DNA of 64,000 nucleotides from Euglena gracilis (Eukaryota > Euglenida > Euglenophyceae > Euglenales). A program made the translations under genes and the position numbers. The stretch lies in the NCBI GenBank assembly GCA_039621445.1, contig CP154956.1, positions 12,027,443-12,091,442 on the forward strand, given 5' to 3'. Below, one piece after another: positions 50,740-62,422 of this stretch (positions are counted from its first letter, which is position 1; every line of letters starts with the position of its first letter). The notes under the pieces were generated by a model. That model saw only the letters and a program-made list of their open reading frames with translations. It had not been told where the DNA came from and made no database searches.

Positions 50740-53450
50740 CAACCGAACACAGGAGGCTTCTGAATGGCAGCGGCTGCCACTGCTGTGTGTTGGGGCGGTC
50801 GGCTCGCACGCAGGGTGAGGCTCCGCCATAGATTCACTGGGAACCTGGGGTTGCAACCCCCAGCGCCATATTAATGTGAAATCCACACAGGAGCCATTCC
50901 CTCCTGATTTTTATCACTGACCCTGGGTCACCCCCCCCCCAAAACCTGGGACTGGGGAGGGGGCTGGGACTGGGGGGGGGGCAGCCGAACCAGGGGGCAG
51001 GGACCCCTGGGACCTGCAACCGGGGGACCGAAGGGGGCAGAAAACCTCTGAAATAAGCGGACCTGCCAGCACTCCAGGTGAATGCCATGCACCCCAGGTG
51101 AATCCCGATTCAACTGACCATGCCCCATAATGCAATGCTGTGCCCCCACCAAAGCGACATCCCCACCCAGTGTATTCCTATCGGCAGAAGCCGTCCACCT
51201 TTTCGGCACTCTTGTGAACAGAAAAGAAAAATATTTTTGTGCCAGACAAATAATAATCAAAATTGAAATTTGGGTTTTGATGCAAAAAAATAATTATCCC
51301 AGGTTCGAGACCACATCCCTAAAAAATGCACGTGCGCACTTTTCGGGGGGGGTACACTGCACAAAACATGCCCATTCACCCGTCCGGTAACGGACATTCA
51401 TTGGGTAGATTTGGGTGGGCTGAGCAAAGTGGATTCATGGGCCGGGTCGAGGCTGGGAAGATGAGGGTGGCAGACGGCTGGTGGGGGCGTAGAACGCCGA
51501 GCGAGCTAGGATGGCGTTGGATGGTGCTGGAGGGCTCTGCGTCGGTGTACGACTGCACCCCTGGGGGAGGGGAAACGCCATCATTGGACCTTTGTCTTTC
51601 GGGGAAAAATTGGCTCTCCAAAAGTAACATGACATTTTTGGGTGGCCTCCACAGGCTATCATGCCTTCAACGATTACCAATTCACACCAAACTCCTGTTG
51701 TGTACCTCCCATTTGTTCCTGAAAATGCCAAATTTTCGCCCAAAATGAATGATTTTGTGTGAAAAAATATAAATAATATATATATTTTTTTTTGAATAAG
51801 GTTCACCTGAATATTTTCATGATTTGCCCTTCATAGCACCCTTGGTACTATTACTTGGTCACTTGGCCGACCGGGCTGGTTCTTTTTGCCCAAACCTAGG
51901 AGAGGGGCTGGTGGAAATCAACTTAATGACTCGACTGGGCACCAAAGGCGCTGGAGAAAACGTTGGTCACTTTCTTTCACCTTTGTGGTCGATATTCCTT
52001 GGATGCCCAAAGCTGCTCCACAAAAGCACACCTGTGAGTGTCACCAGCAACACAGCACAGCACCTGAACAAGAGTCCCCACTCACACATTCAATGGATCA
52101 TATTGACACAACTGAAAGAGAGAAAACAAGAGCAATTTTCACAAAAACAATTCATAAAACTGTTCAACAATCCCTGATTTTTTCATGGACAATCGATCCA
52201 ATCATACTCATTTTTTTGAATTTTCGAACTTTTTTTTATGTGGAAAACACTAAAACATCAAAAAATGGGCAGTACGTCCATAAGTGAGGGTCCATAAAAA
52301 GGATTTCTCTTTTCTTTTGCTCATTTTTTGGCACGCAGCGCCGGAAAATTTTTTTTATTTTTGGAACCTGTCAAGTTAAGGAGACATTCCATATGTCGGG
52401 GTGAGACCTCTGGGGGGGGGGGGGTCCTGCGGGGAAAAGGTGCTGGCTGGAAATAAAAAGGTGCTGTGGGAAGGGAAAAGGAGGTGCTGCTGTGTTATTT
52501 GGGCATCCGAACTGGGGCCCCAGGGGGGGGGTGCTATTTGGGGGGGTGATTTGGGAGGGGGGTTTAAATGAGAGGGAGGAGGGGTGGCCTCGGACCCTCC
52601 TCCCCCTCCATTCATGCAGATTAACACATCTCAACACATTACATGAAAAGGCGCGAATATCTAGGATGTATTGAGGCCATACATTTTTTTACCGACCCGG
52701 GGGGAGGGGGTTCACTCCACTTTTCAAAAAAAACCCGACAATCACTTTTTCGGGAAACCAATCAGTCACTACCCCCCCAGGGGGGTCGGCCACTCTGGAA
52801 TCCAAAGGAAATTTGACAAAAAATAAAAAAGTCAAAAAAATTTACAGCGCCTTCGGTGCTAGGTCACTTTCATACAATTGCTTACCGACCCCCGGGGGGG
52901 GGGGAGGGGGGGTCACTCCACTTTTTAAAAAACCAGTCAGTCACTCATTTTCAAAAAACCAGCCAGTCACTACCCCCCCAAGGGGGGGGGGGTCGGCCAC
53001 TCAGAAAAACGGCCACTTTTCAGTCACTTTAGGCCATTTTAGGCCCAAAAATTTTTACCGGCGCCTTCGGCGCCGGTAAAAATAGCCACTTTTGCCCACT
53101 CCTGGCCGACCCCCCCCGGGGGGGGGGAGGGGTCCGGGCCAAAAACCAGTCAGTCACTTTGAAAAAACCAGTCACCCACCCCCCCGGGGGGGGGGGTTGG
53201 TCAGTGCTTAAGCAATTGTCTGGTCACTTTAGTGGTTTTTTGCTGACCCCCCCCTGTGGGGGAGGGAGTCCAGGCCAAAAACCAAAAAGTCAGTCACTCC
53301 AAAAAAACCAGTCACCCACCTCCCGGGGGGGGGGGGTCGGCCAGTGACTAAGTGATTGTATGATTGAGACACTTGGGGACTACTTTTATATACCAACCAA
53401 GTTTGCGAGGACAAAAACAAGGGACAATCCCCACTTTGTGTTACAATCTT
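50740..53450. other. No gene; several low-complexity blocks
   Basis: 52690-53350 is an array of CAGTCACT and GGTCGGCCACT pieces alternating with poly-G/poly-C and a GGCGCCTTCGGCGCC palindrome. 51330-51740 has ORFs without convincing composition. 52380-52570 is G-rich. Confidence 0.45.
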
Positions 53451-53451
53451 A

Positions 53452-53515
53452 TTAACCCTAACCCTAACCCTAACCCTAACCCTAACCCTAACCCTGACCC
53501 TGACCCTAACCCTAT
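53452..53515. repeat. Interstitial telomere-like array (CCCTAA)n
   Basis: About ten tandem CCCTAA units (TTAGGG on the other strand), two of them CCCTGA. It sits in the interior of the window and is not followed by subtelomeric sequence that I can recognise. Confidence 0.9.
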
Positions 53516-53789
53516 CTTTAGCATGCCTATTTCTCAGCGCCTTCGTTATCTTTGTGACATGGAAATATCGATGATGTAGATGCCTCTTTTTGGGGGCTCC
53601 CCCCTTCAATTCCAACTGTCAACAATATTTAATTTTAACAAAAAAGCTTCAGTCGGGAAATGAAACTCACAGGGGATAACTGTCAAATCTTCCCGAAAAT
53701 AAAATTGCTGAGCACTTTGATTTTGGGGATAGCAAAAATATCAATTTTGTCTGAAACCTTTTTAAAACCACAGTCGTTGGAAATAGGGG

Positions 53790-55390
53790 AGGGGCTCTTA
53801 TTGAGCTCTTATCCCTTTATGGGTAAGAGCGAAGCTTACCAGGGGGAAAACTGCCTCTCGGGGCTACCCCGGGAGAACCAAGGTTTTCAGTATGAACCGA
53901 CCACCGCCGAAGGAAGTTGTCTGGGAGAGAAATATCCCCATTGGTCCCCCGCATCTGTTGATACCCTATGTTGATCCTAATTTTGCGCCTGGCCCGAGTT
54001 GACCTGGGTGAGGGCTTCTGAAAGGTGGTTCAGGGGAAGATGTCCTGCAGCTGGTTGCTGAAGTTGCAGGGGGTGGAGAAAGGGCTGTTGAAGGGGTTGT
54101 TGGGTGGGGGATGGGGGGATGGTGGCCGGGGAGGGGGTTGAGGGTTGAAGGCCACGTGTTGGGAGGGGAATCTGGTGGAGGGGGCGGTGATGGAGCCAAA
54201 GCCAAAAAAGGGACCGTAAAACAGGGACTTTCTGCCAGCAAGAAAAACGTGTATTGTGACAATGACTTCCCAGGGCCGCCGAGTTGTCCAAAGGGTCCAG
54301 TAGAAGAATTCATGTGTCCATGCGACGCCTATCCAATGGTAACCCCCACCCGAAGCTCCCAAAGGGTTTGGTTTGCCGCCCAAATGGAAAGCCCCCTCCC
54401 CCCCTAATACAAAGCTCACTGATGGTGCCGTTCAAAAAACAGCAGAAAAATTTGGGTGGATACAACATTTTTTTTCCAGAAATGTTCCTCCGTTTGGATA
54501 ATAATTGCTTTTTTGGGGAAATAGGAGGTGCACAACAAAAATTTGGCGGAAGATGTATTTGGCCACAACTGCAGGCTGCCGAAAGTCATGGAGGCAGGCC
54601 ACCAGAACAATTTTGATTTCCCCCAAAAATATAAAGCCGCCCTTGAAACCCCGTCTTGAAAGGGCCTTGAAATCCCGCCCAAATGCAAAGATAAAGCCGG
54701 CGGGCCTTCTATTGGGGGGGTTTTTACCTGGCTTTCCTGGACTCCACGACTGGCCAGAGTTACGTCCTGAATCCACAGCCTCGTTTTTTTGACGCGATTT
54801 TCGGCCGTTTTTACCCATTTTTGGCCCCCAAAAACACAATTTTCCAAATATCTCGAAAACGTCGCAGAATGCAAGAAAATGTTTAAAAAAAATCAAAGCA
54901 CTTAGGAGCACTTACAAGAACGCCGTGTCTAACCATATTTTTGATTTTCCATAACTCCCTGCCCAAGAAACGGCCATTTTTCGAAAAAGAAAAGGATTTT
55001 CCCAGAAATTCTCAAAAATGGTGGGGGACCAAAGGAAATGTCCGGCGACCAAAAACAAAGCCCTGGGAACGCTCCATATGCTTGTATGGTCCCTAGACTC
55101 CCTAGACTCCCCGCCCAGCCTGAGAAAGGAACATTTCTTGGCCTGTTTGGGCCGTTTATTTGGGCCGTCCATTGCGTGCAAATCCCATTACCCGCCCCAC
55201 CCTCCGGGCACGGAAGGGGGTGACAATTTCCCGTGGTGACAAATTGGCTGGCACAGCCAGGGGTGACAATTTCCCGGAGGCGTCAATTGCCCAGGGGCGT
55301 CAATTGCCCGGGGGCGTCAATTGCCTGGGGGGGGGGGCGCGGGTAAGACCTCAGCACTGTTCGAAACCTGGTAGAGGTAGACCTGAGAGC
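53790..55390. repeat. Dispersed long repeat, copy 2
   Basis: Shares with copy 1 (20868-22200), in the same order, the CTTATCCCTTTATGGGTAAG hairpin (about 53808), the AAAGGAAATGTCCGG-type module (about 55035, related sequence at 54845), CCGTCCATTGCGTGC (55167) and AAACCTGGT (about 55364). At 54000-54290 one strand is G-rich with Pro/Ser-rich ORFs, not convincing as protein. Confidence 0.6.
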
Positions 55391-55758
55391 TTCACCCAAA
55401 CTAACTTTGATTTGGGGGGGTTTATGGATTTTGCCTTCGAAGGTGCAAAAAAAATGTTACAATTGAGCTGCACAGCTCAAACTTTTGTGCGGCAGACAGT
55501 CAATTTTTGCTGATTTTTGGGATTTTCTTTGCAGTTACATCTTTTGGTATCAAGTTAGACCCTGGTCCAGGTCCAGGGATGTATGGGAAGCCCTGAGGGG
55601 GGTCAGACCCCTAAAACAGGGGGGGGGGTTGGACCCCTCCTCCTACCTCAAAACGGCAAGGGCTGGGAAAGCTTTTGGTTCTGTGGACGGTCAAAGGGCT
55701 GGAAACCAGGCAAAATTGTTGGAAAATGCCTGATTTTTTGAAAATTAATCCATCATGA

Positions 55759-55896
55759 GATCCAACCATAACCTATGGCAAACACAGCCCTAAACCTCTC
55801 ACCTGATCCAACCATAACCTATGGCAAACACAGCCCTAAACCTCTCACCTGATCCAACCATAACCTATGGCAAACACAGCCTAAAACCTCTCATCT
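55759..55896. repeat. 46-bp tandem repeat, three copies
   Basis: Copies start at 55759, 55805 and 55851, each GATCCAACCATAACCTATGG and onward. The first two are identical and the third has a few changes. Confidence 0.95.
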
Positions 55897-55948
55897 GAGG
55901 AGGGTTTCAATGCAATGGGGGTGTAAAGGTAGTTGCATCATGCCACAG

Positions 55949-56263
55949 CAGGGCGGTCCTTAAGCAAATCAAGAAAAAAAATCTGCTGTCCCAGCACACT
56001 CAATGAAAATATACAGGAAAATGGGCAAAGAAATTTGGCATTCTTCGGTGAGAACAGGTCGACATCAGGGGAAAATACTGATTCTTGGGGTCCTTGGACC
56101 ATTGCCCATCCACCCAAATCATCAGAAAAATGTGTTTTTTTGGACTTTTTAATTTTGGACCCCGTTCAAGTCCCAGTCCGGCCCTTGGTCGGTCCTTTGG
56201 TCGAAAGGGGGGCGGTCCTTAAGGAAATAAAAACAACTTTCCTGTCCCTTAAGGACCGCCCTG
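55949..56263 (+). mobile_element. hAT-like element, family CAGGGCGGTCC
   Basis: 315 bp, CAGGGCGGTCCTTAAG to CTTAAGGACCGCCCTG, flanked by TGCCACAG/TGTCACAG (7 of 8). Close relative of 48664-48959. Confidence 0.88.
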
Positions 56264-57030
56264 TGTCACAGATTAGGTGGGAAATGCACTGCCATGCACG
56301 CACGGCCGTGCACTTTTTTGAAAACCACCCGCCCATTACCCGTCATCCAACGCCCCATCCACCAACCTCCCAAAGCCACCAAAAAAGGCAGAAAAAACTG
56401 AATTCTTTTTTTCAGCCAGGCTGGGCTGACTCAGCGTGCGTCCAACCCCCAAGGTCCAGCTTCCAAATCCACCCAACCCACTCATGAACTCGAAACCCCC
56501 CTTCTGTGGGTCACAGAAAGGCTATGCAGATTTACGGCGCCCAAGGAATGGGACCACATCAATTGTGGACATTAAATCATGATCGCTTGCACAGAAATGT
56601 GAGAAAATACGATCAGTGGGTTCACAGCTCACAGAGTTATCAATACACCAACACCAAGTGAAAATCAACTGGATGCTGGAAGCTCAAGCACAGAAAACGT
56701 GAGAAACAGTGGTCGAATATACAATCAAATTTCGAGAAGCATGAGGAATACACATCAGCAACAGCCAAAAAAAGTTTCCAGGCAAATGCAAGCTGGACAT
56801 TTCCGGAAGTATTAAGTCAAACCATCAGGAAATTATGCACGGTGCTCTTTTGAGCGAGTGTAGTTGTGTGCATTAAATTCTTCATCACCACAAACTTGGA
56901 TGCCTTTCAAAACAATACAGAGTCAGCAAAAAAGCCTTGGGATACTGAAGATGCATTTGGCATGGAAGTCCTCTCATTTGCGAAATGTGATCCCTGAGGG
57001 TGATATGAACACACGGGTCACTACCGCCGG
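56264..57030. other. No gene seen
   Basis: No convincing frame on either strand. Dispersed A-rich sequence. Confidence 0.45.
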
Positions 57031-57039
57031 CGTCCTTTG

Positions 57040-57384
57040 CTAGTGGAGAATATCGCGGTGGTCCAGATACCCATCGTGCTTGGCATCATCACAGGTGGTC
57101 TCGGTTCTCACTGGCTGTGTCATCAGGCACGGAGCACTCAAAAAAATGGGAATACAACAAAATGATGCACCTCCTGGCCAGGAAACAAGCAGGACTTGTG
57201 GCACCACCACAAACGAATCCTTGGCTTTGTTCAGCCATATTCCCATCATCACGAACCAACTCTGAGAGACAACCTGCTCCAGTCGTTGGAAAGCATCCAA
57301 GCACTCTTCAATGTCATCTGTGGGGCCAGATGCCTGCTGTTCCGGACTGGTGCCACTGATGGTTCCACTGAGCCAAATCTCCAA
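57040..57384 (-). CDS. Possible downstream exon of the channel gene
   Basis: The minus frame PTDDIEECLDAFQRLEQVVS, then a hydrophobic segment (VVVPQVLLVSWPGGASFCCI) ending in TAG near 57040. The plus strand also has a coding-like frame, so support is weak. Confidence 0.3.
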   Translation of the reverse strand: MEIWLSGTISGTSPEQQASGPTDDIEECLDAFQRLEQVVSQSWFVMMGIWLNKAKDSFVVVPQVLLVSWPGGASFCCIPIFLSAPCLMTQPVRTETTCDDAKHDGYLDHRDILH

Positions 57385-57904
57385 CGTTCGTGGTGTGTGA
57401 CAGGCAACTGTGTGGTGACCTTCCCTGTGCTCACCAGCATCGCTAGGGTGAAATCCGACTGCGAGACACCGCGGAATTCGGCGATGTGGGGAAGTGCAAA
57501 TCAGTCAAGCACGTGCCCCCCCGAACTACTCAAAACTCCTGGATCGGCGTGGTTCTGTTGTGCCGAACGAAATTTAAAAAGAAGCGAATTGCATTCACCT
57601 TCATTAAGGCATGACATAAGGAGCATACCTTGGAACACACTTCGTTTGAGAACATCCCGTTTTTATGGTATCCTTTTCCAAATTTTCAAAATTAGGAGGG
57701 GTTTCGTTCCTCCAAATTTCCAATTTTTGTCCACATCAATTTTGTCCAGAAAACAATTCTTTGGAATGGTTGGGGTGGGGGATTGTATTTTATCCATGAA
57801 GTGTAATAATTGTACATCCCTGCAATGGGATCGACTCCTACAGAAAGTCTCTGTGAGCATATTTACCCCAACCCCATGCCTTCAAACAGCCCCCACCGTC
57901 GCAC

Positions 57905-60900
57905 CTCCCCAGGGCAGGGGGGCGCAGCTTCAGCATCGTGACCTGGCGGGCGATGACGCGGTACTCCTCCGGGCTGAGTTGGTCCCCGAACTGCCGCTCC
58001 ACCGCCTCCTCCATCCGCCGCTGGCGCAGCTGCGCGCTGCGGGCCACCGTCGCGGGGGAAGGACAGCGCATTGCCGATAAATAAATAAGTAAATAAATAA
58101 TAATAAGTAAATATATAATAATAAGTATAAATATAATAATATAAATATATATTATATATAAATATAATAATACGTGAATAAATAATCCCGGCACATTCAA
58201 ATAAAGAGTCAAAAAGAAAGTAGGCGGAAAGCTCGAGATTCTTCGGCGAGAACAGGCCGATGTCAGAGGGAAAATTGATTCCTGGCATCCTCAGATGCCA
58301 ATCAAAAAGACTTGACTTGTTTGACCCATTTGCACCCCTTGTGCCTAAGGGCTGGGGCAGCCCTTGTTTTTATTTATTTATTGAAAACACCTTCCTTCAA
58401 AAACTGGATGAAGCGGGATGGAGGAAATCAGGCATTTTCTTTCAATTGTTGGGAAAATTGTGGATGGATCCTGAACAAGACAAGAGAATGTTTGGACGAA
58501 ATTTCTGGCATAATTGCCTGTGAAAAAAATCTTCCACACTGATGTTAGGGCAATATTTTTCTAGAATTTGCCCAGTCCAAACACCTGTATCATGTTGATC
58601 AGACACGGATTACACACAGATTAGCTGAGGTGAGCCGCAGGCTGGATTGGGAGCCTCGACAACGAACTGAACGCGCGGGCGGTTAGCAGGGTTCCAGCCA
58701 GGATGTACACCGTGGCGAAAATGCGCCCCGGCTGCGACTTGTTTCCACCCACTGTCTATGGCAGACGTAACGAACACCCCCTCAATGCCCTTTGGGAAAT
58801 GCCAACAGCACTGGCGGCGGCATGGAATAAGGGAAATCCCTAAAAAGTTGCCATAGCGTGGTAACAACAGCAACTGCAACAACAACAACATTGCGTGGCA
58901 ACAGCATATTTTTTTGGACATGTTCACACACACACGCGCGCGCACGCACATGTTTAAATGCCTGAAAAATCGTTCCCAGCTGGAAATTTTCCAGCGATTG
59001 GACGGGATTTCAGCAAAATGACTGGAAAAATGTCAATCAATCAACATCAATGAATTTTTAAAATGTCAGTCAATCAAAAAAAACCAATGCTTTGGTCCCA
59101 GGGGTCAGATTTTTTTCCGCCCAAATACAACCTCTAAATTTTAACCCTCCTGCAATTTATAACACAGAATCAGGGTTTTTTTTTAAATACCGGCGGGGGG
59201 GTGGGGGGGTCCCCCACCCAACCACCCCCGGGGGGGCACCCCCGGGGGGGGGGTCCCGGGGGACCCACAAAAAATCGCGAAAAATGCTAAAAATAGCACT
59301 TTCCCAAACATCTTCGGCCGAAAAGTATATCCCACCCCCCTCTGGGGGGAGCCCCCCCGGGGGGGGGGGCTCAGCCGGACCCACCCACCCACCCCCCCCC
59401 CGGGGGTCCACGACTAAAAAAACCCCTGCACAGAATATGTAATACATACTGCCCTTCAACTAAAAAACCCGAAGGGTTTTGAAATACCACCCAATTTAAA
59501 CTGGGGGTTAACATTGGGGAGGGGCAGGCATTAGTTTTTAAGGTACCTCAAAAAAAACACTTAAAATGCAGGGATTTGTGCTTATCCTTTTTTGGGGGGT
59601 CAAATTCTTATCCGTAGTTATCCGTAATTATCCGTAGTTATCCGTAGTTATCCTTATTTGCTAAAATACCCTTTCTGACAGGGGATATTCATCTAGAAAT
59701 GGCTGCAATTGAAAAGATGAAGAGAGTTGATCATCAAAAAAACTCAGGAATGCCTAAACTTTGCGAAATATGACAATCAAAACAGAAAACGACAAGCATC
59801 CAAGGCAGATGGAAACGACAATGTCCGGTGTGGGTTTTTTAATCTTTCATCCACCGTTCTTCACAATTACCGTTGCAGAAGATGTCAACGGCTGCCTGCC
59901 GGAGGTCAGACGACATCTTCTGTCGGTTTTTAACATCAATGACACCGGCCAAACTGAAAGCAGCCCATCTCTTCATAGGATGATGCATGCTGCCAAATGG
60001 AAAATTGTTGCGAAAAAAAGCTGAAGAAAAGGGTTGCTCGAAAGACTGTTCAATCACTGCACTAGAGACAGGAAAATAGACATAAGGAAAAACAGCCTCA
60101 GAAAGGGCGGGCCCAGAAAGGCCAAATATCCGTATTTATCCTTATTTGGACTTTTTGGCTCATCCGTAGTTATCCGTAGTTATCCATTTTTATCCGTATT
60201 TGGGGCTTTCACGCTTATCCGTAGTTATCCGTAGTTATCCGTAGTTATCCATTTCAGGATAAGCACAAATCCCTGTAAAATGCCTGAAAAAACGTCTTAA
60301 ATTTTTTGGCCAAAATGCCTTAAAATGCCTTGCAGTGCGACAAAAATGATAGGAAACAAAAACGATGGGAAACGATGGCAACAACAGGGCAATTGTCGAA
60401 ACTTCAAAGCTCAAAAAGATGTGTTTCTTGACTTTTGATTTTGGACCACGTTCAAAATCAAAAAAGTTGGTTCGATGCCCGGATTGACCTTGGAAAAGGC
60501 ACCTTAAGAGCCTGAAAATGTCTTAAAAAATACTTTTCAATTTGAAAAAAGAAAATCTTAAAAAATAATGCCTGGGGGGTTTATCAGCACGCCGCCCTTG
60601 GTCTTTGCGCAGGAGCCAGCAAGTGTCCGGGGTAGGAGTCGCCGTAGCCGATGGTTGTCATGGTCACCGTGGCCCAGTACATGCCGTCCAGCCAGCCAGC
60701 CCCTTCCAGGAGGCAGTAGGGCAACGCCCCAGCTGGAGGCTACCACACTGCAGGCGTCTGGCCAGGAAGGCATTCCGTGGGGGCGGGCGGGAGGACTGTA
60801 TCAAGTTAAATGTTTTTCGCAGCCAAATTAAAAAAAAACAAGAATGAGAGGCCCCACCCATCCATCAGAGTGGAGTGCGGAGGGGAAGAGGAAGTCTGGA

Positions 60901-62422
60901 GTCTGTCCCTTGTTCCTCATATTGCATCCCTCCCCCATACCCCTGACAACGAGGGATGAGAAATACAACCCTGGACGTCCTGGGGAAAAAGTCACGGGAA
61001 AAACATGAAAGGACAAATGAGTCTTCTGTCCTCCACCGCAGATATTATTCAGTTGTGGACTGGAAAAGCCGGCAACTGTATCTTTGGTGGCTTGGGTGGA
61101 TGGGGGATGGTCTGAAGAAGCTAGACATCAATTTTCCCCCAGGATGCAGTGTTTTTGCCAGATGTTGCGAGTTTTCTGTCCAGTTTTGGCTGATTTTTGG
61201 TCGAATGTGCTGGTGTAGAGTAGGCAGGGGGGGGGGGCTGTTATTTGGTCTTTTTGGTGGGAAACCCTTGGAGGGGGCTTCTATTTGGAAGAGTTCAAAT
61301 TGGGGGGTTTAATGTGGTTAGTAAAATATTTCTTCACCTTGTCATTTGCAACCCTCCCGTGTCCAACGAACACTTCGTTGAGAAAAGTTGCAGTCCGAAC
61401 AGAGGTGTTTGTTGGACCAGTGTGCATTTGAACACAGGGGAGGGGTAGGGAAGGAATGGCAAACTGCCACTGCCAGGCTTGCGTTTCACAACAACTGGAG
61501 GGAGTGCCTATAAAGCGCCCGGGAAACTGTGGTTGGCCGGCACCAGGGACCCGGCCAGTTTCCTGGGCATGACAGTTTCCCCGGGGGGGGGGTGCAGTTT
61601 GCAGGCATTCCCCTGACTGGAAGCGGACGTTGGCAGGGTTGCTGGTTTGAAAACCCTGCGGACCGAATTGGACCAGCAAGGCAGGGGCAGCGGGGCAGGG
61701 CAGGAGGATGGCGCCCACCGCCGCCAGCAGCTCGGCCGCGACGCGCGCCGGGGACCGCCGCCGGCAGGCGTCTTTTAAGACCCCTTGGGGGGTCCCCCAC
61801 CAGCCTGGTGCGGGAACAGGGGTTTCTTTTTAGTCGTGGACCCCGGGGGGTAGGGTGGGTGGGGTGGGTGGGTCTGGCCGAGCCCCCTTGGGGGGGACCC
61901 CCCCGGAGGGGGGGTGGCATATACTTTCGGCGCCAAAGGCGCTGAAAATTTTTGAAAACGGTGCTATTTTTGGCACTTTTCGGATTTTTGGCCATTTTGG
62001 GGGAAAACTGGCTGGGTCCCCCGGGACCCCCCCAGGGGCGGGCCCCCCCAGGGGGTGGGTGTGTGGGGGGACGCCCTCCAGTCTTAAAAAAAACCCCGCG
62101 CGGGACCTTCCCCCCATGGAAGGGGGGTGGTGGGAGCCACCCCAAAATCGGGCAGTCTAAGGGCATTTCCAAAAAAATTTATTTATGGCGCTTCATGCCA
62201 AACCCCATACCCCGCCTCCGGCCTGGGACCCCCTCGGGGGGTCTTCTGACTTAAAGAGAAGCCTGGCCGCCGGACAGTGACGGCGGCAGCCAGGAAGTGG
62301 TCCAGCAGAACCCCCACCGCCAGCGCGATGAGGGTCACGGCGCCAAAGGCCCCGGGCAACGACCCGCGGAATCGGTTACCGGATTGGTCGGCCGGGACCC
62401 CAACAGTTTCCTGGCTGGGCAA
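57905..62422 (-). CDS. Potassium channel gene (multi-exon), pore exon identified
   Basis: Minus-strand exons, in gene order. (1) 62266-62420 plus 61640-61764, one exon split by a transposon: hydrophobic GAVTLIALAVGVLLDHFLAA, then AAELLAAVGAILLP. (2) 60628-60732: LLEGAGWLDGMYWATVTMTT followed by IGYGDSYP, the pore helix and K+ selectivity filter. (3) about 58640-58751: KSQPGRIFATVYILAGTLLT, then ARAFS, the transmembrane helix that normally follows the filter. (4) 57905-58029: QRRMEEAVERQFGDQLSPEE, cytosolic helix, donor AG|GTGCGA. No GT donor follows exon 2 near the expected junction; a G|GA donor would give the right phase. It would form a plasma-membrane K+ channel (two-pore or six-helix type not resolved). 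Exons before 62422 are unknown. Confidence 0.75.
58080..58180. repeat. A/T-rich microsatellite
   Basis: AATAAATAAGTAAAT and ATATAAATATAAT runs within the presumed intron. Adjacent 58185-58290 is a decayed CAGGGCGGTCC-family fragment. Confidence 0.85.
59171..59428 (+). mobile_element. hAT-like element, family CAGGGGTTTTTT
   Basis: 258 bp. Ends CAGGGTTTTTTTTTAAATACC and CGACTAAAAAAACCCCTG, flanked by exact CACAGAAT (59163-59170 and 59429-59436). Lies in the presumed intron between channel exons 2 and 3. Confidence 0.9.
59569..60275. mobile_element. hAT-like element, family CAGGGATTTGTGCTTATCC
   Basis: 707 bp with a perfect 19-bp terminal inverted repeat, flanked by TAAAATG on both sides (8 bp, TAAAATGC, if the first C is counted as target). 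Just inside the ends are arrays of the 10-mer ATCCGTAGTT. The centre (59727-60030) holds a non-repetitive 300-bp block of unknown origin. Confidence 0.85.
59605..59660. repeat. Decamer array TTATCCGTAG, left block
   Basis: About five units; a second block of about ten units lies at 60125-60250. Confidence 0.9.
61765..62265 (-). mobile_element. hAT-like/introner-like element inside the channel exon
   Basis: 501 bp, CAGGCGTCTTTTAAG to CTTTAAAGAGAAGCCTG-type ends, flanked by exact GCCGCCGG (61757-61764 and 62266-62273). Removing it with one duplication joins FLAAAVTVRR to RSPARVAAELL in frame. On the gene strand, CTTTAA|GTCAGAAG and CTTAAAAG|ACGCC give a GT-AG intron leaving 30 nt in frame with no stop. 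A second element is nested at 61817-62098. Confidence 0.88.
61817..62098 (-). mobile_element. Nested element, family CAGGGGTTTTTT
   Basis: 282 bp, starting CAGGGGTTTCTTTTTAGTCG and ending GTCTTAAAAAAAACCCCG, with imperfect flanks TGCGGGAA/CGCGGGAC. It inserted into the older 61765-62265 element. Confidence 0.75.

Noticed and set aside
57196-58080. 294-codon plus-strand ORF
   Set aside because: It crosses the minus-strand exon at 57905-58029 and low-complexity sequence, and the composition changes abruptly. It is a shadow ORF.
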